This document shows, in pieces, positions 1-5,673 of a DNA stretch of 9,596 nt. Position 1 is the first letter of the stretch, and every line of letters begins with the position of its first letter. The stretch is from contig CAZKEM010000020.1 of assembly GCA_964551835.1 (NCBI GenBank), positions 1 to 9,596 of the forward strand, in the 5' to 3' direction. The notes below the pieces were generated by a model, which did no database searches, was not told the DNA's origin, and saw nothing but the letters and a program-made list of their open reading frames with translations. The translations under genes and the position numbers were made by a program. This stretch comes from JAHDCC01 sp964551835 (GTDB lineage: Bacteria; Actinomycetota; Acidimicrobiia; Acidimicrobiales; SZUA-35).

Positions 1-1
1 C

Positions 2-217
2 TTCTATATTTGGGACTGGGCGACCTTCGAGAACTTTTGTACCCTGGCCGGGTTCGAAGTCAAATCGGTAGAGCGCGACTACGTTCCCCTCGCCCCAGTT
101 CGCTTGCGACGACGGATCCCTTTCATCAGCAGAGTCGAACATGGCTTACTGAAGCTCGTCCCTCAGTTTTCCAATTCCCATATCGTCGTACTAGAACCAA
201 AGTTCGACGACCGGTAA
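2..217 (+). CDS. C-terminal fragment of a probable SAM-dependent methyltransferase (partial, runs off left edge)
   Basis: An open frame enters from the left edge and ends with TAA at 215-217, giving 71 visible residues. The fragment begins FYIWDWATFENFCTLAGFEV, continues through a basic stretch (RLRRR), and ends near HIVVLEPK. A Trp/Phe-containing helix followed by LAGFEV-(x)n-P and a final beta strand ending in LxPK resembles the end of class I methyltransferases, where an AGF motif is followed by the last strands of the Rossmann-like fold. The SAM-binding motifs would lie outside the window, so the substrate cannot be stated. It converges with the OmpA-family gene, with 16 bp between the two stop codons. 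The overlapping longer plus-strand frame has no protein-like character and was not chosen. The frame is fairly sure, the family tentative. Confidence 0.55.
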   Translation, partial: FYIWDWATFENFCTLAGFEVKSVERDYVPLAPVRLRRRIPFISRVEHGLLKLVPQFSNSHIVVLEPKFDDR

Positions 218-233
218 GCGACAGCGGGTTCGG

Positions 234-1292
234 CTACCCCTCAGCGTCGACAGGTTCGATAACAATCTCCACACGACGTTCGTCTGCATTGCGACTGTCG
301 TCGTCCTCGCCATCACCTTCACCTACTGCCTCAATGACTATTTGCTCGGGTGGGACGCCAAACCCGACAAGGTAGTCCCGCACGGCCTCCGACCGTTCCT
401 GGGCTATTCGCCGATTTATTTCAGGCGAACCAGCCGAATCGGTATGTCCGATAAGTTTGAGCCGTGTCTGCGGTAAGGTCGCTAGACCCTTCGCTACGTT
501 ATCAAGAAGTGGCAAGAACTCTTCTCCCAGCTCGGTGCCGTTGAACTCGAACAGGACAAGGTCATTAATGTAGAGCGATGTTGGCTCTTCTATCCCGGCT
601 GCTGACGGGTCGATGACGAGTTGATCTCGACCGTTATCGCCCCAAGCTGGCCTACCGGCCTCGAGAATAGCATCCGCCAATTCCTGGTTTGGAACGAACC
701 CTCGGATGTAGGTAAGTCCGCCTTGGACCACAAGGTACCGTAAAGCTCCGTCCGGGTTATCCTCGGTGACCTGACGGGGAGTTATGTCGGCTGGATCGTC
801 TCCACCCCACCAGATTTCGCCCTCGGCAACATTCTCGCTGAACGTCACGCCCTCATTGACCTCTTCGGCGTCACTATCTAGAGACGCGTTGACGTCGTCG
901 TCAGCGTCGCTGTCATCGGCCTCGTCAGCCTCACCGTCGGCCGCCACATTGTCCACACTACTCTCAACGGTCGCCGGTTCAGAGACGGCTGCATCCTGCC
1001 GACCGAAGACCAAGTAAGCTAAACCCGCCAAGAAAGCCAGGAGCACTGCACCTGCGACCAACAACGGGGCGATCTTCTTATCCGACCTCTCCGACTCGCC
1101 TGACCCAGCCAATTGAGCAGAACCCTGACTTTGCGCTGCCGCGATGGGTGAGTCCGAAGCCGATATTTGAGCTTCGCTGCTTCCTACTTCGGGGGCGATT
1201 TCGTCCGCCAAATCGCCGTCTGGTTTTTCATCCGGAATCAGTTCTCGCAGAATATCATCTACGTCTTTATCGGAATCACTCTGTTCGTCCAC
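234..1292 (-). CDS. Membrane-anchored OmpA-family peptidoglycan-binding protein
   Basis: The 352-residue protein starts with GTG. An acidic cytoplasmic N-terminus (1-72) precedes one transmembrane helix (about 74-97), a very Asp/Glu-rich linker (about 100-160), a small region resembling a BON-like fold (about 185-230, LVVQGGLTYIRGFVP), and a C-terminal OmpA domain (about 244-347). The OmpA domain shows LVLFEFNGTEL, then GHTDSAGSPEIN (282-293), then ERSEAVRDYL, and ends with ERRVEIVIE. Asp285 and Arg300 are 15 residues apart, as are the two residues that grip diaminopimelate in Acinetobacter OmpA (D271, R286). There is no beta-barrel, so I infer a protein anchored in the cytoplasmic membrane that binds peptidoglycan, like mycobacterial ArfA. 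It lies 272 bp downstream of the propeller gene on the same strand. The ribosome site is weak (GGCGGGAA upstream of GTG). Confidence 0.88.
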   Translation of the reverse strand: MDEQSDSDKDVDDILRELIPDEKPDGDLADEIAPEVGSSEAQISASDSPIAAAQSQGSAQLAGSGESERSDKKIAPLLVAGAVLLAFLAGLAYLVFGRQDAAVSEPATVESSVDNVAADGEADEADDSDADDDVNASLDSDAEEVNEGVTFSENVAEGEIWWGGDDPADITPRQVTEDNPDGALRYLVVQGGLTYIRGFVPNQELADAILEAGRPAWGDNGRDQLVIDPSAAGIEEPTSLYINDLVLFEFNGTELGEEFLPLLDNVAKGLATLPQTRLKLIGHTDSAGSPEINRRIAQERSEAVRDYLVGFGVPPEQIVIEAVGEGDGEDDDSRNADERRVEIVIEPVDAEG

Positions 1293-1564
1293 AACTAAAT
1301 TTCCCGCCTAGAATTCTTAAAACACAAACCATGAGACGCTCACTATACTGCTACACGTCCCAGATTTCGCGTCGGGTTAAGGCCAATGAAACGGGCGAAA
1401 CAGCTACTTGAAGAAGGCGAGTTACGCTGCTGATTCGATCTCCATTTACAGAACGACGGAACCATACACGTCGGTCCAAGAACCACGCTGAACGGGCCTT
1501 GCGGCAACGCTCGGTATCTCGGCCGGTGACCGTAACGCCACAGCGGATCCCGAGTATCTGTGGA
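1293..1564. other. Intergenic region upstream of the OmpA-family gene
   Basis: These 272 bp separate two minus-strand genes. No gene-like frame was found. A TATAGT hexamer on the minus strand at 1347-1342 could be a -10 element for the OmpA-family gene, about 50 bases before its GTG, but no good -35 is visible. Just after the propeller stop codon there is a 6-bp inverted repeat (CCACAG / CTGTGG, 1538-1543 and 1558-1563) without a following T-run. Confidence 0.4.
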
Positions 1565-2827
1565 TCATACTTCTTTCGGCACTGGCACCTGTTCGCGGAA
1601 GGACTCGCAGTCGCCGAACTCTGCCATATCGATGCGAGAGCTAACTGTGGCCGACAATGAGTCGATGACGACGACTTCGTTTGCGTCTGGGTCTGCGGAC
1701 CAAATATCGGTTCCGTTTACGGCCATCTCGACCGAGTCGAATCGGGCACCTTCGACGGCCGTTGCCTCGTTGGTCGCTGGGTCGATCCGCCATAACTCAT
1801 TGGCATCAGATCCCACCCAAATCGTTTCATTCACATAGGTAAGTGCGTGAGGCAACGCACCGACAGGGATCGTTTCGATGATGTCGCCGGTCGCCAGGTC
1901 AAGCCGAACCACAGCCGATGCCGCAGAGTCAGTGACCCAGGCGCTTTCAGCCGCCAGATGGACGTGGAGCGGCGCGATCCCGACCTCGAGGTCCTCCGAG
2001 GAACCGTCGCTCAGATCAATGCGGGTAACCGTTCCAGATTGACTACTCGTCACCCAGCCCGCGCCGCCGCCTAACACCACATGGTGTGGGTTCGAACCGA
2101 CTGGAAATGATTTGGTGATTGAATTGGTCTCTTGGTCAATCTGGTGAACGACCGCCTCGCTAATATCAGCGGCCCAAACAGATTTATCGTCTGATGCTAA
2201 ACCGAGAGCAAACCCTTGAATCGTTATTTGGGTTTCTGGAATCAGAGATTCTGGATTGACTCTCGTCACCGAACTCTTCGACCGGTTGCCAACCCATACA
2301 GACCCGTCGGCGATAGTGACACCCGAAGTTGAACCTCCCTCACTGATCACCCCGACCACTTCTTGCGAGACTAGATCAATTTTAGCGACAACACCGCATG
2401 CCGAATCTGTAACCCAAACCGCATCTAGCCCGACGGCTAGACTGTCAGGACTAAAGACAGCCCCGCCTGGACCACCTCCACCACCCGGAGCGCCTCCACC
2501 ACTGCCATTCTCGTCATCATCGTTCCCGTTGCCAGGGCGACCGGAAAACCCAGGTCGGTCGGTCGCGTCAGGTCGACCATCGGCGTTTGAGTTCAACTGG
2601 GTAAAGCCAACAAAGGCCAAACCAGCGATTATTACCACGGTCGCCGCGATGGAAATCGCCGCAATAGTACCATTCCGTGAACCCGGGGACTCCGAACCGG
2701 ACGCCTCCGGACCCGACGGCGGCGGACCGCCAAGCGGGCTCGATTCTTGCCCCGGCGGAGGAAACGGAGAACTGGACTGGTTTGGCCCAACTGGGGGTGG
2801 CTGGTTGTAGTGGTTTCCGTAGCTCAC
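1565..2827 (-). CDS. Membrane-anchored seven-bladed beta-propeller protein (YncE/Vgb-like)
   Basis: The protein has 420 residues and starts with GTG. Residues 1-50 are rich in Pro, Gly, Ser and Gln; one transmembrane helix follows (about 53-76); a Gly/Asp/Asn-rich linker covers 83-123; the rest is a repeat domain. A [VIGA]W-x-x-[DNS] motif recurs about every 40 residues: VWVTD (137), VWVGN (177), VWAAD (217), GWVTS (257), AWVTD (296), IWVGS (336), IWSAD (375). Seven regular repeats fit a complete seven-bladed propeller of the YncE/virginiamycin-B-lyase-like type. The only two cysteines of the exported part, C144 in blade 1 and C407 after blade 7, could close the ring by a disulfide (inference). 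I see no catalytic signature, so a binding or scaffold role outside the membrane is more likely than lyase activity. Its start overlaps the stop of a 23-residue upstream ORF. Confidence 0.82.
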   Translation of the reverse strand: MSYGNHYNQPPPVGPNQSSSPFPPPGQESSPLGGPPPSGPEASGSESPGSRNGTIAAISIAATVVIIAGLAFVGFTQLNSNADGRPDATDRPGFSGRPGNGNDDDENGSGGGAPGGGGGPGGAVFSPDSLAVGLDAVWVTDSACGVVAKIDLVSQEVVGVISEGGSTSGVTIADGSVWVGNRSKSSVTRVNPESLIPETQITIQGFALGLASDDKSVWAADISEAVVHQIDQETNSITKSFPVGSNPHHVVLGGGAGWVTSSQSGTVTRIDLSDGSSEDLEVGIAPLHVHLAAESAWVTDSAASAVVRLDLATGDIIETIPVGALPHALTYVNETIWVGSDANELWRIDPATNEATAVEGARFDSVEMAVNGTDIWSADPDANEVVVIDSLSATVSSRIDMAEFGDCESFREQVPVPKEV

Positions 2828-2895
2828 AGACTCAACTTTACTACGTCGACAGACTCGCTGTCGGTCGGGGTTGCTGATTGCCCAGGGTAGCCCAT
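2824..2895 (-). CDS. 23-residue leader ORF coupled to the propeller gene
   Basis: A small ORF too short for normal gene calling begins MGYPGQSATP, ends VVKLSL, and stops with TGA at 2826-2824. It has the best Shine-Dalgarno sequence on this strand, AAAGGAG at 2907-2901, five bases before its ATG. Its TGA overlaps the GTG of the propeller gene in a GTGA arrangement. The propeller GTG itself has no clear ribosome site, so ribosomes finishing the small ORF may reinitiate there. Two alternatives are possible: the two frames belong to one protein joined by a frameshift (programmed, mutational or a sequence error), or the peptide itself has a function. Its MGY start and Pro/Ser content resemble the MSYGN start of the propeller protein. 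Confidence 0.5.
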   Translation of the reverse strand: MGYPGQSATPTDSESVDVVKLSL

Positions 2896-2900
2896 ACAGA

Positions 2901-2907
2901 CTCCTTT
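2901..2907 (-). promoter_or_regulatory. Strong Shine-Dalgarno sequence of the leader ORF
   Basis: AAAGGAG on the minus strand with a 5-base spacer (TCTGT) to ATG at 2895. It points to translation starting at 2895, 68 bases before the GTG of the propeller gene and in a different frame. Confidence 0.65.
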
Positions 2908-2952
2908 CTGGGTTAAGGGGCGCTCGTCGCTGGTCCTCTGTTGCAACGCAAA

Positions 2953-2981
2953 TTGCCGCTGAAGTCGATATCGAATATCAT
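2953..2981 (+). promoter_or_regulatory. Putative promoter of the four-helix membrane protein gene
   Basis: TTGCCG (2953-2958) and TATCAT (2976-2981) are separated by exactly 17 bp, and the second differs from TATAAT by one base. It would start transcription about 40 bases before the ATG at 3027. The -10 overlaps the inverted repeat at 2967-2979. Confidence 0.4.
2967..2979. promoter_or_regulatory. Inverted repeat GATAT-CGA-ATATC (possible operator)
   Basis: A perfect 5-bp inverted repeat with a 3-bp centre sits in the divergent region between the propeller and membrane-protein genes and overlaps the predicted -10 of the latter. A repressor site is plausible, but the repeat is short and no cognate regulator is known. 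Confidence 0.25.
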
Positions 2982-3009
2982 GGCGGCTTAAGGTTTGGCG
3001 CTGAGGCCC

Positions 3010-3017
3010 AAAGGAGG
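3010..3017 (+). promoter_or_regulatory. Shine-Dalgarno sequence fixing the start at 3027
   Basis: AAAGGAGG lies 9 bases before ATG at 3027-3029, a near-perfect site. It decides against the upstream in-frame start at 2871, which would add 52 residues reading through the promoter. Confidence 0.8.
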
Positions 3018-3026
3018 GACGGCGGG

Positions 3027-3653
3027 ATGAAGACACCGGGAGCCGTGGTACCGCAGAGCTTCGTTTGGAACGTCATGCCTTTCTTTGTGACATGGCTTTT
3101 ACTGACCGCCGTTTCGGCTCGATTCCTAGAGAATCGATTTGGGGAAACAGGTTTCGAGGCGTTTCTGTCAGACTCCCTCCCGGCTCTTTTGGTGGTTGGA
3201 AGTATGACAGCGGGGCTCCTTGGCACCCTTGCGGTCGCGGTCCCAGTCGTTCTTGTTGACCACTGGTCGAAGACACAGCATTGGCGAGTCCAGTTGCTGG
3301 CGGTTGTACCACTGGTTGTGGCCGAGTTGACCATCGGATTCTTGGCCCGAATGCCAATAGTACCAGTGGCGTTGTTTACATTCTTGCAGTGGACCTACTG
3401 GACCTTCATGTGTTTCATCCGGGACACCACGGGTAAAAAGGCCGAAGTTGCCGAAACCGAACAAGTCGAGACGACCTCAGGCCATCTCAGCCCGGTCAAT
3501 CTCGGTCCTCCAGACATGCAATCGACCATCTCGTCAGGACAGCCAAAGGCCAAACCCGATGCTGAAGAACTCGACACCGACACCACGATTGAAAATCTTG
3601 AGGCCAGCATGGTCGAACTGGCCAACCAAATCATGGAAGAAAAAGAGACCTAG
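3027..3653 (+). CDS. Four-helix membrane protein of unknown function with a cytoplasmic tail
   Basis: The protein has 208 residues from the ATG chosen by its strong ribosome site. Four hydrophobic segments are visible at about 13-33 (WNVMPFFVTWLLLTAVS), 51-77, 88-106 and 110-131 (VPVALFTFLQWTYWTFMCF). A hydrophilic tail (132-208) follows, rich in Glu, Thr, Ser and Pro, and ends in a short amphipathic, possibly coiled-coil, segment (TIENLEASMVELANQIMEE). No motif links it to a known family. It is divergent from the propeller gene and converges with the CDF exporter gene 29 bp downstream. The TM count and long charged tail suggest a small integral membrane protein with a cytoplasmic interaction surface, but I assign no function. 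Confidence 0.75.
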   Translation: MKTPGAVVPQSFVWNVMPFFVTWLLLTAVSARFLENRFGETGFEAFLSDSLPALLVVGSMTAGLLGTLAVAVPVVLVDHWSKTQHWRVQLLAVVPLVVAELTIGFLARMPIVPVALFTFLQWTYWTFMCFIRDTTGKKAEVAETEQVETTSGHLSPVNLGPPDMQSTISSGQPKAKPDAEELDTDTTIENLEASMVELANQIMEEKET

Positions 3654-3682
3654 AAACACCATTGAAACGCAGGCGCATCTCC

Positions 3683-4336
3683 CTAGTTCGGGCTTACCGG
3701 CGACGGGCCACAACAGGTGTCGGCAAGTGCATCGCTGGATATTGTTCGGTAGGCCATCACTGCTGAGATCGCAGCGATCCCCAGCCCCGCCACGGGGTCA
3801 GCCCACCACCAACCAAGCGTAGCATTGGCAACGAGGCCAACCAGTAGCGCCGCAGACAGCAGAGTACAAACATCTGTTTGTGCTGCTTCTGCCTTCGCCG
3901 CCCGAGAACCTAAGAGAGTAGCCTGACGTCGCTTATCGGCAGCCAGTAGCGGCATTACAAGAAGCGACAGAAGGGCGATGGCTATCCCGGCCACAGATAC
4001 ATCGGGCCGGTTAGCTGAGACTAGGTTTATCGTCGCCGTGACGCCGACATAGCAGGCCAGCGCAGCAAAGCTGAGGGCGATCAGTCGACGGGCTCGATCG
4101 TCGGATCGCTGTTGGCATACGGGGTCGCGTTCTTTAGCCAGGCGCCACGTCAATACAAGCGCAGCCGAAACCTCGATACCGGAGTCGAGGCCAAAACCGA
4201 CCAGGCTGACCGATCCTGCCACTAGGCCCGCCGCAACTGCGACCAGCCCTTCGAGTGCGTTCCAGGCAATGGTAATTCGGTTTAGGAGTATGGCGCGGCG
4301 AACGGCGTGCTCTCTGGGGTTGACTGTGGCGGTCAT
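3683..4336 (-). CDS. Short CDF-family metal cation efflux transporter
   Basis: The 217-residue membrane protein would export divalent metal ions, probably by proton antiport as in the CDF family. The core is recognisable: LNRITIAWNALEG in TM1, GSVSLVGFGLDSGIEV in TM2 and a TM5/TM6 region QTDVCTLLSAALLVG...GWWWADPVAGLGIA. Compared with E. coli YiiP, D51 and E55 (DSGIE) align with D45 and D49 of the transport site, and D155 with D157. The position of YiiP His153 is Ala here. The cytoplasmic C-terminal domain of typical CDF proteins is missing: the chain ends about 15 residues after TM6 with a Cys pair (TCCGPSP, C208-C209). Its ATG overlaps the regulator stop (ATGA, 4336-4333), so the two are translationally coupled. 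The partner CmtR-like sensor suggests Cd, Pb, Zn or Co as substrates (inference). Confidence 0.85.
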   Translation of the reverse strand: MTATVNPREHAVRRAILLNRITIAWNALEGLVAVAAGLVAGSVSLVGFGLDSGIEVSAALVLTWRLAKERDPVCQQRSDDRARRLIALSFAALACYVGVTATINLVSANRPDVSVAGIAIALLSLLVMPLLAADKRRQATLLGSRAAKAEAAQTDVCTLLSAALLVGLVANATLGWWWADPVAGLGIAAISAVMAYRTISSDALADTCCGPSPVSPN

Positions 4337-4653
4337 GGTCGGTGTTCTTCACACTCAGGCAAGTTTGCGACCTGAGAAAGGAGCATTCGCAACGCATCGG
4401 CCAGCTCATTGTTTACCAGTTCGTAGTGCAGGTATCGGCCAGCACGTTCGGCCTTAATCAGCCCGCACCCCCGGAGGCACGCCAAATGGTTTGAAAGGTT
4501 CGACCTCGAAGTATTAACCCGATCGGCCAGGTCACTCGGGCAGGCACTACCCGATAGGAGTTCAACGAGAATAGCCCGGCGAATTGGATCCGATAACGCT
4601 AGACCAATTCGGTCGAGGCCTGAGGCGTCGAAGGTCGTCAATAGTTCAGCCAT
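4333..4653 (-). CDS. cmtR: CmtR-type ArsR/SmtB-family metal-sensing repressor
   Basis: The 106-residue winged-helix protein shows the ArsR order: ALSDPIRRAILVELLSG, then a recognition helix NTSRSNLSNHLACLRGCGLI, then a wing AGRYLHYELVN. Cys59 and Cys63 in the recognition helix (CLRGC) and Cys101 near the C-terminus (LPECEEH) match in spacing the Cys57, Cys61 and Cys102 that bind Cd(II)/Pb(II) in Mycobacterium tuberculosis CmtR. The RSNxSNHLxCLRGCGL segment is closely CmtR-like. It should repress itself and the coupled exporter until metal binds. The symbol is by similarity only; other ArsR thiol sensors are less likely because of the Cys spacing. No Shine-Dalgarno sequence precedes the ATG, which fits a leaderless message. 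Confidence 0.85.
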   Translation of the reverse strand: MAELLTTFDASGLDRIGLALSDPIRRAILVELLSGSACPSDLADRVNTSRSNLSNHLACLRGCGLIKAERAGRYLHYELVNNELADALRMLLSQVANLPECEEHRP

Positions 4654-4659
4654 AAATGA

Positions 4660-4673
4660 ATAGTCTACACTAT
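4660..4673. promoter_or_regulatory. Putative CmtR-like operator overlapping a leaderless promoter
   Basis: ATAGT-CTAC-ACTAT is a perfect 5-bp inverted repeat ending 6 bases before the regulator start codon. On the minus strand it contains TAGACT (4667-4662), a -10-like hexamer 8 bases before the ATG. Repressor binding would therefore block the -10 directly. No good -35 was found. Confidence 0.5.
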
Positions 4674-4784
4674 CTTTAGGGGTCCCGAATTACCCGGAGA
4701 TAAAAATTGGGCGACTGCGCCGCCAGCGACTGGCAACGCTACAAGACGGCGTTAGCTCTTGCTCTGCACTCCACCCGGTTTGGC

Positions 4785-5648
4785 CTAGGCCGCTGGACTT
4801 ACTGGCTTCGAGCGGTTTCGCCAACCGTCGACTGCCCGGGACAACTCAGTGGCGATAAGGACGATAAAGAATTGGCCGACTGCAACCCCAGCAACAGTGG
4901 CCGATGCAGCGGTGTCAGCGTGATAGCTGATCGCCAGCCCTAGTACGACGGCCAACCATCCAAACACGACGCCGACGACCATTGCAACTGGCACTCGTCG
5001 AACGAGAAGCACAGCGGTGGCAGATGGCGCCACCATAAAGCCGAATACGAGCAGGGTCCCTACGACCCGGAAGCTGGCGACGACGGTGAGGGACAACAAC
5101 ATCAGCATCGCCACGTGGGTTAGCTTCGGACGTAGCCCAAGAGTCGCCGACTTTTCGGTGTCGATCGCTAGGGCAAGAAAAGGCCGGTGACCGATTATAA
5201 GACCGATCACCGTTATCACCAGTGCTATCGAGCCAAGGACAAGTTCGTCAGGACGGACACCTAGCACGTCGCCAAACAGCAGTCCGTTGAGATCTCTAGC
5301 AAAAGAGTTCTGGCGGCTAATAATTACGACTCCGAGCGCCAACATACCGACGAACAGCAACCCAATTCCAGTATCGTCGGAGAGCTTTGTCGTCCGATGT
5401 ACGAGGTTGATTCCAAGTACCATCACGGCTGCGCTTACCGCAGCACCCAGGGTCAAATCGAAACCCCAAACCGCAGCCAGCGCAATCCCAGGTAGCACGC
5501 CATGGGCAACTGCGTCACCAAAAAATGCAAGGCCCCGAATAACCACCCAGGTGCCAATTAGTGAGGTCATGGTCGCTGCGAGTAATCCCCCTAGAAGCGC
5601 CCGACGTGTTATATCGGAGCCGAACGCATCTAGGAAGAAATCGATCAT
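4785..5648 (-). CDS. znuB: Zinc/manganese ABC importer, membrane permease (ZnuB/AztB-like)
   Basis: The 287-residue polytopic protein belongs to the ABC-3 permease family. Typical segments appear in order: GTWVVIRGLAFFGDAVAHGVLPG (split here as RGLAFFGDAVAHGVLPG, 38-54), LSDDTGIGLLF (89-99), LLFGDVLGV (123-131), the hydrophobic VVGTLLVFGFMVAPSATA (195-212), and SYHADTAASAT (241-251), which matches the conserved SYxxDxxxGxx segment. Length is normal for the family. It is 25 bp downstream of znuA on the same strand and probably shares its message; no good ribosome site is visible. With the ATPase and binding protein encoded next to it, it forms the uptake channel for Zn(II). Mn(II) cannot be excluded from this subunit alone. 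Confidence 0.92.
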   Translation of the reverse strand: MIDFFLDAFGSDITRRALLGGLLAATMTSLIGTWVVIRGLAFFGDAVAHGVLPGIALAAVWGFDLTLGAAVSAAVMVLGINLVHRTTKLSDDTGIGLLFVGMLALGVVIISRQNSFARDLNGLLFGDVLGVRPDELVLGSIALVITVIGLIIGHRPFLALAIDTEKSATLGLRPKLTHVAMLMLLSLTVVASFRVVGTLLVFGFMVAPSATAVLLVRRVPVAMVVGVVFGWLAVVLGLAISYHADTAASATVAGVAVGQFFIVLIATELSRAVDGWRNRSKPVSPAA

Positions 5649-5673
5649 GGACTTACAGGCTAGCGGAGCCCCG

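Noticed and set aside
1538..1563. Inverted repeat CCACAG / CTGTGG after the propeller stop as a terminator
   Set aside because: The stem is only 6 bp with a 14-base loop and no T-run follows on the minus strand. Noted but not called.
2256..2810. 184-codon plus-strand frame rich in Pro and Ser
   Set aside because: It is antisense to the Gly- and Pro-rich parts of the propeller gene; the opposite strand has the regular repeat motifs.
2871..3026. Upstream in-frame start of the four-helix membrane protein
   Set aside because: The added residues are not hydrophobic or protein-like and cover a promoter; AAAGGAGG precedes ATG 3027.
4735..4790. Hairpin-like pair AACGC / GCGTT and palindrome GGCCTAGGCC near the znuB stop as terminator
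   Set aside because: Stems are short and the palindrome overlaps the stop codon; no T-run.
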